Positions 1-7,727 of a stretch of DNA of 64,000 nt are shown piece by piece. This DNA comes from Halomonas organivorans (GTDB lineage: Bacteria > Pseudomonadota > Gammaproteobacteria > Pseudomonadales > Halomonadaceae), in contig NZ_JACHXM010000020.1 of assembly GCF_014192055.1 (NCBI RefSeq), forward strand, positions 1 through 64,000, read 5' to 3'. A program made the translations under genes and the position numbers. Positions within the stretch are counted from its first letter, which is position 1. Every line of letters starts with the position of its first letter. The notes under the pieces are model-generated. The model saw nothing but the letters and a program-made list of their open reading frames with translations, searched no databases and had not been told where the DNA came from.

Positions 1-65
1 ATGACAACAGACGACGCCGGATACGCGAGACGCATCTCGTCAGCATGATTTGCATTGCCCTTTTT

Positions 66-184
66 CGCCTGACGACCATAGCGTGCGGGAACCACCTGAT
101 CCCATGCCGAACTCAGCAGTGAAACCGCTCAGCGCCGATGGTAGTGTGGGAGTTCCCATGCGAGAGTAGGTCATCGTCAGGCAT
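66..184 (+). rRNA. rrf: 5S ribosomal RNA
   Basis: The segment shows the conserved bacterial 5S core, including the CCATGCCGAACTCAG loop and the GCGCCGATGGTAGTGTGGG block. The 5' end (GCCTGACGA) pairs with the 3' end (TCGTCAGGC) to close helix I. Bases 1-65 upstream are probably the 23S-5S spacer, so the window opens at the end of an rRNA operon. Ends are set by comparison with E. coli 5S and may be off by one or two bases. Confidence 0.96.
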
Positions 185-193
185 CTATACCGA

Positions 194-226
194 GAAAACC
201 CCGGACCGACAGGTTCGGGGTTTTTT
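194..226 (+). terminator. Rho-independent terminator of the rRNA operon
   Basis: An AAAACCCC stem pairs with GGGGTTTT around a short loop and ends in a run of T, ten bases after the 5S gene. It would end the rRNA transcript. Confidence 0.9.
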
Positions 227-346
227 CATGTCGGGACGATGGGTGTCCATGCCTGGGCGACAGGGGATATGGCTGCCAGGGGAGTCCCCCTGGAGCATCG
301 CGGGAACCGCCCTCCGGGTCGCCGGCCGCCGGATCGCCGGCCGCCG

Positions 347-363
347 GATCATCGTCAGGCATC
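347..363 (+). repeat. Second copy of the 5S rRNA 3' end
   Basis: TCATCGTCAGGCATC at 349-363 exactly repeats the last bases of the 5S gene (171-185). A similar ATACCGAG and a second terminator follow, as after the real 5S. It looks like the remnant of a duplicated 5S tail. A short tandem repeat of GCCGGCCGCCGGATC lies just upstream (321-350). Confidence 0.7.
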
Positions 364-381
364 GATACCGAGCACCGAGAA

Positions 382-413
382 AACCCCCGGGCCACATGGC
401 TCGGGGGTTTTTC
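382..413. terminator. Second terminator hairpin, probably bidirectional
   Basis: AACCCCCGGGCCA and TGGCTCGGGGGTT form a strong stem followed by T residues on the plus strand and preceded by A residues, so it could work in both directions. It lies between the rRNA operon and the converging nat gene, whose stop codon is at 446. Confidence 0.8.
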
Positions 414-445
414 ACACGGGCCGAAGATGGCCCGGGGATGCTTGC

Positions 446-1576
446 CTATGTCGTGTCGGTTTCGATGAGTCGTTGAATGGCAGATCGCCATTCCGGCTGG
501 AACGGCAGGGAGAAGGTCTCCCGTAGCGCCGTTTCGATGCCATCGGCATCCAGCATCTGCCGGTCAACGTCCCCGTCCGGTCGCCGAGTAGTGAAACGGC
601 CATTCAACAAGGTGAATCGTCCCTCCGGCGTCGTTCGTGCCACGATCAGCGAGCGCGTGAACGGTGAGTCCGGATGGGTGGACGTATACCAGTTGAACGG
701 CGCGAAGTCGGTGTCCAGTTGCGGCTCGCTGGAGAGCTCGTACATCGACCACCACTGGTCATCGGACTGGGCCTGGAGCACCAGGCTGTCCCCGAAGGGA
801 AAGATCCGGAACGTCTCATGCCGAGTGGCCTGGGGAGCCGCGGTATCCATGCGCAGCGGGGCCGACGGCCCTGATCCGCCGAATCCCACGTCGACCAGCC
901 ATGGCACCCCATCGAGGGTGACTCTCAGGGCCATGTGGGATCTCGGCATCGGGGCGGCCCCCGCAGGCTGCCCCCAGCGGACACGGCCGATGAGGCCCTC
1001 GACCTCGAAGCCCATCGCCATCAGCACGCGTTTCATCAGGCTGTTCTGCTCGAAACAGTAGCCGCCTCGTCCGGCGGTGATCAGCTTCGCGTCGACCGCG
1101 TTCGGCGCGATGTCCACGCCGTGCCCAAGCCATGCATCGAGTGCCTCGAACACGATAGCGGCCGAGTGCCGCTCCACCAGCGTGCGCAACGTTTCCAGCG
1201 TTGGCGTGCGCGGCCCCTGATAGCCGATGCGGTGGCAGTACGCCTCCAGTTCCACCGACGATGCGAATGATACGCCCTCGATGGCGGAATGAATCTGCCA
1301 CGCTGCCCTGGGCGCGAACGTATCCAGCAGCTGGACCCGAGGATTCTGTGCCGAGAAGGTGTCCTTCAAGCGGTTCCTGAGCTCTAAGGGAATCCCCCCT
1401 CCAAAGGCGATCAGATCGAATTCGCCGGCATGATAGTGGACGTCGGCATACTCCGGCTCCACCGTACCGGTGACTCGGTGTCCGGCATTGACGAGCTCGG
1501 CGCAGACCGTGTCCATGACTTCCTGGGCGCGTCCGAGGATCAACACCCGGGCTTCGCCGTTCCCGATCCTCGTCAT
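446..1576 (-). CDS. Arylamine N-acetyltransferase with an extra N-terminal Rossmann-like domain
   Basis: This 376-residue protein has two parts. Residues from about 103 onward match arylamine N-acetyltransferases, which move acetyl from acetyl-CoA to arylamines and hydrazines. The catalytic triad is readable as Cys174 (in GRGGYCFEQN), His214 (in PRSHMALRV) and Asp229 (in WLVDVGFGG). Residues 9-100 form an alternating strand/helix domain (RVLILGRAQEVMD, FDLIAFGGGI, NPRVQLLDTF) that resembles a small receiver- or Rossmann-like fold and is not part of normal NATs of about 280 residues. The ATG at 1576 overlaps the stop of the FMN reductase gene (ATGA), so the two are translationally coupled and share the SoxR-box promoter upstream. 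A role in modifying redox-active or aromatic amines is inferred from this context. Confidence 0.88.
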   Translation of the reverse strand: MTRIGNGEARVLILGRAQEVMDTVCAELVNAGHRVTGTVEPEYADVHYHAGEFDLIAFGGGIPLELRNRLKDTFSAQNPRVQLLDTFAPRAAWQIHSAIEGVSFASSVELEAYCHRIGYQGPRTPTLETLRTLVERHSAAIVFEALDAWLGHGVDIAPNAVDAKLITAGRGGYCFEQNSLMKRVLMAMGFEVEGLIGRVRWGQPAGAAPMPRSHMALRVTLDGVPWLVDVGFGGSGPSAPLRMDTAAPQATRHETFRIFPFGDSLVLQAQSDDQWWSMYELSSEPQLDTDFAPFNWYTSTHPDSPFTRSLIVARTTPEGRFTLLNGRFTTRRPDGDVDRQMLDADGIETALRETFSLPFQPEWRSAIQRLIETDTT

Positions 1577-2124
1577 GTCACCACCTCCTGGTAGGCATGG
1601 GTCCGACGGGCATCCGCCAGGGCGTTCGCCCACCACTGAAGACGGGCAAGGAGCGTCCGCATGGCACGAGCCGACATGTCCGCCTCGAGCAGAGCGCCGT
1701 CTTGATCGAACTGGTTCCATACGTTGGGCAGCATCACGGCATCGCGGAGCCCCACGGCGTGCAGCTCCGCGAAGACGCCGCGCAGCTGTTCCACGGCGCG
1801 AATACCGCCAGAGGCGGCGCCATAGGAAACGAAGGCCACCGGCTTGGCCTGCCATTCCCAGAAGTGACTGTCGATCAGGCTCTTCAAGGCTCCCGGAAAG
1901 GAGTGGTTGTACTCTGGCGTGACTACGATGAAGCCGTCGGCGGCGTCCAGCCTGTGATCGTGCGCGCCCTGGTCATCGGCGTCGCGTCCGGCGGGGTCGA
2001 TGACGTCGACCGTGAATCCCGGCCACTCTCCCAACCGATGCTTGACCCAGTTCACCACCGTATCGGCCATGCGGCCGTCACGAACGCTTCCGTAGATGAC
2101 GGCGATCCTGAGCGTCTCCTGCAT
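1573..2124 (-). CDS. NAD(P)H-dependent FMN reductase family protein
   Basis: The 183-residue protein has the flavodoxin-like fold of the NADPH-dependent FMN reductase family. The FMN phosphate loop GSVRDGR lies near the N-terminus, and the PEYNHSFPGALKSLID motif that shapes the flavin site follows in the middle. Such enzymes reduce flavin, quinones or azo compounds in the cytoplasm. It is first in a two-gene operon with the NAT fusion gene, preceded by a clear ribosome site (AAGAGGAG) and by a SoxR box. Induction by SoxR in response to redox-cycling compounds is a reasonable inference. The natural substrate is unknown. Confidence 0.9.
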   Translation of the reverse strand: MQETLRIAVIYGSVRDGRMADTVVNWVKHRLGEWPGFTVDVIDPAGRDADDQGAHDHRLDAADGFIVVTPEYNHSFPGALKSLIDSHFWEWQAKPVAFVSYGAASGGIRAVEQLRGVFAELHAVGLRDAVMLPNVWNQFDQDGALLEADMSARAMRTLLARLQWWANALADARRTHAYQEVVT

Positions 2125-2167
2125 GGTGTTTGACTCCTCTTGTGTGGGTGTGCGGGAATCGTTTTAA

Positions 2168-2189
2168 GACCTCAAGTATTGTTGAGGTC
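2168..2189. promoter_or_regulatory. SoxR box (operator) between soxR and the reductase operon
   Basis: The palindrome GACCTCAA-N6-TTGAGGTC contains CCTCAA-N6-TTGAGG, the arms and spacing of the E. coli soxS SoxR operator. On the minus strand TTGACC (2191-2186) is a -35 element, with a TAAAAC-like -10 about 19 bp later. That long spacer is expected of a MerR-type promoter. It should drive the FMN reductase-NAT operon and may also control soxR. Confidence 0.88.
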
Positions 2190-2241
2190 AAGGGCCGTCG
2201 TGGCACATTCATCGCAACACCCATTCGGGCGAGGGGCAGGC

Positions 2242-2697
2242 ATGGTTTCACGGGGCAAGCACAGGATTCGCCAGGAGTTCAGCGTGGGTGAGGTGGCCAG
2301 CCGCAGCGGCGTCGCCATCTCCACCCTGCACTTCTACGAGGGCAAGGGGCTGATTCGAAGTTGGCGCAATCAGGCCAACCATCGCCGCTACTACCGGGAT
2401 GTGCTGCGACGGATCGCGGTGATCAAGGTCGCCCAGCGCGCCGGGATTCCCCTGGTCACCATCCGCGAGGCGCTGGCGGAGCTACCGGACCAGCGAACAC
2501 CCACCGCCGAGGATTGGAAGAGGCTCTCGAGCCAGTGGAAGGCGGAGCTCGATACCCGCATCACCAAGCTCACCGAGCTCAGGGACCAGCTCGGGGGATG
2601 CATCGGCTGTGGATGCCTGTCCATGGAGGACTGTCCGCTGCGCAACCCCTGGGATGAGCTCTCGGAACGGGGAGCGGGGCCCCAGCTTCTGGACTAG
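2242..2697 (+). CDS. soxR: Redox-sensitive transcriptional activator SoxR
   Basis: This MerR-family regulator of 151 residues has an N-terminal winged helix ([20 protein letters not shown]), a dimerisation helix and a C-terminal [2Fe-2S] cluster site. The cluster cysteines are C120, C123, C125 and C131 ([12 protein letters not shown]), the same spacing as in E. coli SoxR. Oxidation or nitrosylation of the cluster by redox-cycling agents activates target promoters. I chose the ATG at 2242 because it follows GAGGGGCAGG and gives the standard family length; the frame is open upstream to 2140. No soxS is visible, which fits the common non-enteric pattern where SoxR acts directly on a few target genes, here the divergent reductase-NAT operon. 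Confidence 0.95.
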   Translation: MVSRGKHRIRQEFSVGEVASRSGVAISTLHFYEGKGLIRSWRNQANHRRYYRDVLRRIAVIKVAQRAGIPLVTIREALAELPDQRTPTAEDWKRLSSQWKAELDTRITKLTELRDQLGGCIGCGCLSMEDCPLRNPWDELSERGAGPQLLD

Positions 2698-2857
2698 CCG
2701 GTGTCGACGGCGGACTCGCAAGGCCTCTACCGGTCGGGTGCCGGGATGAGAGGGCGCGCGGGGAAACGGGAATGGGCGAGCCGCCGTCAGGCAGGCCTCC
2801 GGCGAGAGCCGGAGACCTGGCATTTCATCGGTCAGGCGTCGACCGGCAGGGCGGCGT

Positions 2858-5005
2858 TTACCCGGGCTGGGCGCCCGCGATGAAGGGGGCAGAGTGCCTG
2901 CCCAGGCGATAGCTCCACAGCAGCACCGCGACGAAGATGACCAGGCCGAGCAGGTCGAGGGCCAGGTAGCCGTGGGGCCACAGCATCAGCGCGCCGATCG
3001 GGAACATGCAGAGCCGCAGCCACCAGGGCAGCTCGTGCTCCAGGTAGCCCTCGAGCCCGGCGATGATGGCGTAGATCCCGAACGCGGCGAACACGAACAC
3101 CGTCACCATGTCGAGCGCCGAGCCGGTGATCAGCGGCGACCACACGAACAGCAGGGGGATGATGTACAGGCCCTTGGCGATCTTCCAGGCGGTGAAGCCG
3201 GTGCGCATCTGCGGCGTCTCGGCGATGGCCGCGGCGGCGAAGGCGGTCAGGCACACCGGCGGGGTGACGTTGGAGTCCTGGGACAGCCAGAAGATCACCA
3301 TGTGGGCTGCGACCAGCAGCATGGTCAGGGTGTGCGGAGACAGCGCCTGCTCGTAGAGCTGGCTGCGGAAGTTGTCCGGCACCACCGACAGCAGCTCCCT
3401 GGCCGAGGCGGCATCCATCGGCGCGTTCAGGGCGGCCAACTGGTCGGGCGCGGCCAGCATGAAGATGGCCTTGGCCTGCTCGGGGAGCTGGCCGCTCATC
3501 AGCAGGTCGATCAGCTGGTCCTGGGCCATCAGGCCGTAGAGCGCCGGCGCCGACAGGGTACCCAGCACGATGTAGGCCGCGGTGACCGGCAGGCCCATGC
3601 CCAGCACCAGGGAGGCCACGGCGATCAGCACCAGGGTGATCAGCAGGCTGCCGCCCGCCCAGTCGGTGATCATCAGCGAGAAGACGTTGCCGATGCCGGT
3701 GGTGGAGACCACATTGACGATCAGCCCGACCGTCATCAGCAGGATGGCAGTGGTGATCATGTTGCGGGCGCCGAGCGACAGAGCCTCGAGGATGGCGCCG
3801 ACGGTCATCGGCGTCTTCGACAGCCAGGAGGCGGCCACTACCGAGAGGATGGCGATACCCGCGGCATAGGTGGGCGTGAAGCCGTAGATCAGGGCGGCCA
3901 CCAGCACCACCAGCGGCAGCAGGTAGTGCCAGCCGCCCTTGAGCACGGTCACAAAGCTCGGAGCGTCCTCGTCGGCAAGCTGGTGGGCATGGCTGCGCTT
4001 GGCTTCGATGCGCACGAACATGGCGACGGAGATGAAGTACAGCAGCGCCGGCAGGGCCGCGATGCCGATGATGGAGAGATAGGAGACCTGGGTGTAGGAC
4101 GCCATGATGAAGGCGCCCGCGCCCATTACCGGGGGCATCAATTGGCCACCGGTGGAGGCGGCGGCCTCGACGCCGGCGGCGAAGCGCGCCGGGAAGCCGG
4201 CCTTGCGCATCATCGGGATGGTGATGACGCCGGTGGAGACGGTGTTGGCGACGCTGGAGCCGGAGACCGAGCCCATCAGGCCGGAGGCGAAGACGGCCAC
4301 GAATCCTGGGCCTCCCACGAAGCGCCCGGCGGCGCAGCGGGCCAGCTCGATGATGAAGTCGCCGGCACCCGAGCGCACCAGGAAGGCGCCGAACAGGATG
4401 AACATGAACACGTACGACCAGGAGATGCGGGCGATGGAGCCCAGCATGCCCTCGCCGCCCATGTAGCTCCTGAACAGCACGGTTTCCCAGCTCAGCCCCG
4501 GGAAGTTGAACACCCCTCCGACGTACTGGCCCCACCAGGCCACGTAAGTCAGGGCGACCAGGCACAGCGCCGGGATGAACCAGCCGGTGGTGCGGCGGGC
4601 GAATTCCAGCACTAGTCCCAGGGCGACGATGGACACCACCCAGTCGGCGGTCGAGAAGCGCACGCCGCGGTCGTAGAGCGCATCCTCGAAGGCGATCAGG
4701 TAGAGCGCGCAGCCCACCGCCGCCAGGCCCAGCAGGATATCGACCACCAGCACCAGCCGACGTCGCGACGGCTTGGCGGCGTGGAGCATCGGCACGGCGA
4801 GCGCGCACAGCAGGCCGAACAGGCCGAAGTGCAGCGCGCTGGTCCAGACCTCGGACAGGGTGCTGAAGGTGTTGAAGTAAAGATGGGCCAGGGCGATGAC
4901 GATGGTCAGGCCGAACAGCAGTCGCCCAAGCCAGGGGTGATCGAGACGCGCCGGGGCCTCGCGGGCCGACTCGTCTCGCACCTCGCTTGCGGGTGTGGTG
5001 TTCAT
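2858..5005 (-). CDS. TAXI-type TRAP transporter, fused 4TM/12TM membrane subunit
   Basis: This 715-residue inner-membrane protein fuses the small (DctQ-like) and large (DctM-like) subunits, as is usual for TRAP systems that use a TAXI-family receptor. Hydrophobic helices run from about residue 28 to the C-terminus, with the large-subunit signature segments (GSVSGSSVANTVSTGVITIP, GLPVTAAYIVLGTLSAPAL) in the middle. It would move an organic anion inward with sodium. It lies 118 bp downstream of the TAXI receptor gene in the same direction, so the two probably form one operon. The substrate cannot be read from sequence; TAXI systems that have been studied handle dicarboxylates, 2-oxoglutarate or glutamate-like compounds. 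The start follows CCAGGAGAG. Confidence 0.93.
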   Translation of the reverse strand: MNTTPASEVRDESAREAPARLDHPWLGRLLFGLTIVIALAHLYFNTFSTLSEVWTSALHFGLFGLLCALAVPMLHAAKPSRRRLVLVVDILLGLAAVGCALYLIAFEDALYDRGVRFSTADWVVSIVALGLVLEFARRTTGWFIPALCLVALTYVAWWGQYVGGVFNFPGLSWETVLFRSYMGGEGMLGSIARISWSYVFMFILFGAFLVRSGAGDFIIELARCAAGRFVGGPGFVAVFASGLMGSVSGSSVANTVSTGVITIPMMRKAGFPARFAAGVEAAASTGGQLMPPVMGAGAFIMASYTQVSYLSIIGIAALPALLYFISVAMFVRIEAKRSHAHQLADEDAPSFVTVLKGGWHYLLPLVVLVAALIYGFTPTYAAGIAILSVVAASWLSKTPMTVGAILEALSLGARNMITTAILLMTVGLIVNVVSTTGIGNVFSLMITDWAGGSLLITLVLIAVASLVLGMGLPVTAAYIVLGTLSAPALYGLMAQDQLIDLLMSGQLPEQAKAIFMLAAPDQLAALNAPMDAASARELLSVVPDNFRSQLYEQALSPHTLTMLLVAAHMVIFWLSQDSNVTPPVCLTAFAAAAIAETPQMRTGFTAWKIAKGLYIIPLLFVWSPLITGSALDMVTVFVFAAFGIYAIIAGLEGYLEHELPWWLRLCMFPIGALMLWPHGYLALDLLGLVIFVAVLLWSYRLGRHSAPFIAGAQPG

Positions 5006-5123
5006 GAAAGCTCTCCTGGAGCGGACGGCGGCGGCCAGGCGAGAGCTCGCCGCCGTCGGAAATGCCTCGAGTGGCCGTCGAACCCCGTCCCCGGGGATCG
5101 ACGGCGGGTCGCGGGACGGGGCG

Positions 5124-6149
5124 TCAGTCGGCGATCAGGGCGTCCGGAATCTCCAGTCCCTGCTCCTCGAAGAAGCGGGCCGCGCCGGGGTGCAGCGGCA
5201 TCGGCAGGCCATCGAGGGCCTTCTCCAGCGCCATGGCGCGAGTGGCAGGATGGATATTGTTGAGGAACGGCAGGTTCTCGTACATCGCCTTGGTGATCTG
5301 GTAGACGTCCTCGTCGGGGACGTCGGCATTGACCACCAGGATATTGGGCTGGGCGATGGTATGGATGGCCTCGTCCTGGCCCGGATAGGTGTCGGCGTCG
5401 ATCTGGTAGGGGCTCCAGACCGGGAACTCCTGGTTGATGCGTGCCAGCTGGTCCTCGGTGACATCCAGCACGCTGATGTCGTCGCCCATGTTGGCGAAGG
5501 CGCTGGTGACCGCCGAGGCCGGGGCGCCGGCCGGGATGTTCATGCCGTCGATGTTGCCGTTCTGCATGGCCTCGGCGCTGGCGCTGTAGCCCAGGTAGGC
5601 CAGGTCCATTTGCTCCGGGTCGATGTCGAGACCAGCAAGAATTTGCCGACCGGAGCCTTCGGTGCCGGAGTTGCGTGCGCCGATGGAGAAGCCATGGTCA
5701 TACAGGCCGGTCAGATCGTCGATGGTGCCGGTTTCCACCAGCTCATTGCGGACCACGAAGTGTTCGACGTTCTGCCATAGCATGGACACCGAGCGGATGT
5801 CCTTGTAGGCCTTCGGCACCGGACCGCTGCCGTTCCAGGCCCAGGCGCCGTAGAGCGCCTGGATGATGCCGAACTGTGCCTCGTCGCTATCCATCAGTCG
5901 CAGGTTCTCCGCCGAGCCGGCCGAGCTGATGGCCGAGACGGACAGGCCATGGGTGGGCTCGAGCTTGACCCGCACCAGGGTCGAGAGGGCGACGCCGACC
6001 GGATAGAAGGTGCCACCGGTGGTAGCCGTGCCCATGATGTACTGGCCGCCGCCTTCTCCGGACTCGGCGGAGGCCACGGAGGCGCCCAGGCCGAGCGCGG
6101 TGGCGGTGGAGAGGGTCAGGGCGAGTTTCAGGAACTGGCGTTTTTGCAT
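5124..6149 (-). CDS. TAXI family TRAP transporter solute receptor
   Basis: This 341-residue periplasmic binding protein starts with a signal peptide (MQKRQFLKLALTLSTATALG, then a cut near ASA-ES). TAXI receptor features follow, including the TATTGGTFYPVG ligand loop. It would capture the substrate and pass it to the fused membrane subunit encoded downstream. I chose the ATG at 6149, directly after CGGAGGCTCGT; an upstream in-frame start at 6218 would hide the signal peptide. Its promoter region carries a sigma-54-like element and two palindromes that look like DctD sites, so expression is probably controlled by the neighbouring dctBD genes. Confidence 0.93.
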   Translation of the reverse strand: MQKRQFLKLALTLSTATALGLGASVASAESGEGGGQYIMGTATTGGTFYPVGVALSTLVRVKLEPTHGLSVSAISSAGSAENLRLMDSDEAQFGIIQALYGAWAWNGSGPVPKAYKDIRSVSMLWQNVEHFVVRNELVETGTIDDLTGLYDHGFSIGARNSGTEGSGRQILAGLDIDPEQMDLAYLGYSASAEAMQNGNIDGMNIPAGAPASAVTSAFANMGDDISVLDVTEDQLARINQEFPVWSPYQIDADTYPGQDEAIHTIAQPNILVVNADVPDEDVYQITKAMYENLPFLNNIHPATRAMALEKALDGLPMPLHPGAARFFEEQGLEIPDALIAD

Positions 6150-6198
6150 ACGAGCCTCCGTCGCAAGCGAGTTATTTTGATGACTGGCTCGTTGATAT

Positions 6199-6214
6199 AG
6201 CGACAAGCTTGCCA
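6199..6214 (-). promoter_or_regulatory. Putative sigma-54 promoter of the TAXI TRAP operon
   Basis: On the minus strand the sequence is TGGCAAGCTTGTCGCT. It matches the sigma-54 consensus TGGCACG-N4-TTGCW at all but two bases and keeps the exact GG-N10-GC spacing. It lies about 50 bp upstream of the receptor gene start, next to a gene for a sigma-54 activator. Confidence 0.65.
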
Positions 6215-6289
6215 ACAAGAGGCTTTTGCTTTTTCTTCAATATGTTGAGGCACTAAAGAGGGCGTTACCCGGAGGAAATCGGCAGGCTG

Positions 6290-6340
6290 TCGGCCATTTC
6301 TTGCCGATGGTGAACGGCGCTGTCGGCAAGAAATGGCCGA
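6290..6340. promoter_or_regulatory. Two palindromic sites, probable DctD enhancer (UAS)
   Basis: TCGGC-N8-GCCGA occurs at 6290-6307 and again at 6323-6340. Each copy is a dyad, and together they also form an 18-bp perfect inverted repeat. The centres are 33 bp apart, about three helical turns, which puts both on one face of the DNA. They lie about 80-140 bp upstream of the sigma-54-like promoter, a typical enhancer distance. They could also fold as a hairpin after dctD, but no T-run follows. Confidence 0.6.
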
Positions 6341-6344
6341 TCCG

Positions 6345-7727
6345 TCAGGCATCTCCCGGGTCGGATGACTCGGGGGCTTCGGGATCGAGGAAGGTCTCGC
6401 GGCGCAGCCCGTGTCGGAGCATCTTCTGGTTGAGGGTTCGCCGGGGCAGCTCCAGCTCTTCCATCACCGCCTGGATATTGCCGCCGTGCCGGCCCAGGGC
6501 GGCCCGCAGCAGGGCGCACTCGAAGGCGGCGACCTGGGCATTCAGCGAGCCGGGCTCGCTCTCCCCGCCCTCTTCGAGCCCGGGAATCTCGAGACCCAGC
6601 ACGAATCGGGTGGCGGCATTGCGCAGCTGGCGCAGGTTGCCCGGCCACGCCTGCCGTTCGAGGGCCTGGAGCAGCGCGGGAGACGCCTCTGGCGCGTCGC
6701 GTTCGTGGACCGCGGCGGCCTGCCGGCAGAAATGGCCGAACAGCGTCGCGACGTCCTCGCGGCGCTCCCGCAAGGGAGGCAGATGCAGCTCGGTGATGGC
6801 CAGCCGATAGTAGAGGTCCTCGCGAAACCGGCCCTCCCGCGCCAGGCTCGGCAGGTCGGCCTTGGCGGCCGCCACCACGCGCAGCGCCACCGGTCGCACC
6901 TCGTTGCTGCCCAACGGCGTGACCTCGCCCTCCTGCAGGGCGCGCAGCAGCTTGACCTGAGCGTCCAGTGGCAGGGACTCCACCTCGTCCAGGAACAGGG
7001 TGCCGCCGCTGGCATGTTCCAGCTTGCCGATGCGTCGACCGTTGGCCCCGGTGAAGGCGCCCTTCTCGTGGCCGAACAGCTCCGACTCGATCAGCTCGGG
7101 CGCCAGAGCACCGCAGTTCAGGGCCACGAAAGGGGCCTCGGCGCCGGGGCCGAAGTCATGCAGGCAGCGGGCGACGACCTCCTTGCCGCTGCCGGTTTCG
7201 CCGTAGACCAGCACGTTGGCCTGCACCGGGGCCAGGGTCTCGAGCTGGCGGCGCAGGGCGACCATGGCCGGCGCCTGGCCCAGCAGGCGGCCCGCCATGT
7301 CGCCCTCGCGAAGGGCTCGCCTGAGGCGGGCGTTCTCCAGCGACAGTTGGCGTTGTGCGAGAGCGCGGCGCACGCATTCCTCGAGGCGCTCCGGCGCGAA
7401 GGGTTTCTCCACGAAGTCCCAGCAGCCGGCCTGCATGGCCGCGACCGCCATGGGCACGTCGCCATGGCCGGTGATGAGCACCACCGGAGGCGGCATCTCG
7501 AGCGCCTGGACGGCGTCGAGCAGTGCCAGGCCGTCCATGCCCGGCATCTTGACGTCGCTGACCAGCACGCCGCATGCCGCGCCGCCTGCCAAGGCCTCCA
7601 GGGCCGGGGGCGCGGCATCGAAGGTGCGCACCGCCAGGTCCGAGACCTCCAGCCACTGGCTCAGCGACTCCCGGATATCGGGGTCATCGTCCACCAGCCA
7701 CACGGGAAGGGTGTCTTCAGTCGTCAT
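6345..7727 (-). CDS. dctD: Sigma-54-dependent response regulator, DctD type
   Basis: The 460-residue protein has three domains. Residues 8-120 are a receiver with the phospho-acceptor Asp58 (LVSDVKMPGMDG). The central AAA+ domain has Walker A GETGSGKE and the sigma-54 contact loop GAFTGA. The C-terminus is a Fis-type helix-turn-helix (GGNIQAVMEELELPRRTLNQ). On phosphorylation by DctB it would bind enhancers and activate sigma-54 RNA polymerase. I chose the ATG at 7727, which overlaps the end of dctB by 11 bp and removes an unrelated-looking N-terminal extension. The likely target is the TRAP operon immediately downstream. Confidence 0.93.
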   Translation of the reverse strand: MTTEDTLPVWLVDDDPDIRESLSQWLEVSDLAVRTFDAAPPALEALAGGAACGVLVSDVKMPGMDGLALLDAVQALEMPPPVVLITGHGDVPMAVAAMQAGCWDFVEKPFAPERLEECVRRALAQRQLSLENARLRRALREGDMAGRLLGQAPAMVALRRQLETLAPVQANVLVYGETGSGKEVVARCLHDFGPGAEAPFVALNCGALAPELIESELFGHEKGAFTGANGRRIGKLEHASGGTLFLDEVESLPLDAQVKLLRALQEGEVTPLGSNEVRPVALRVVAAAKADLPSLAREGRFREDLYYRLAITELHLPPLRERREDVATLFGHFCRQAAAVHERDAPEASPALLQALERQAWPGNLRQLRNAATRFVLGLEIPGLEEGGESEPGSLNAQVAAFECALLRAALGRHGGNIQAVMEELELPRRTLNQKMLRHGLRRETFLDPEAPESSDPGDA

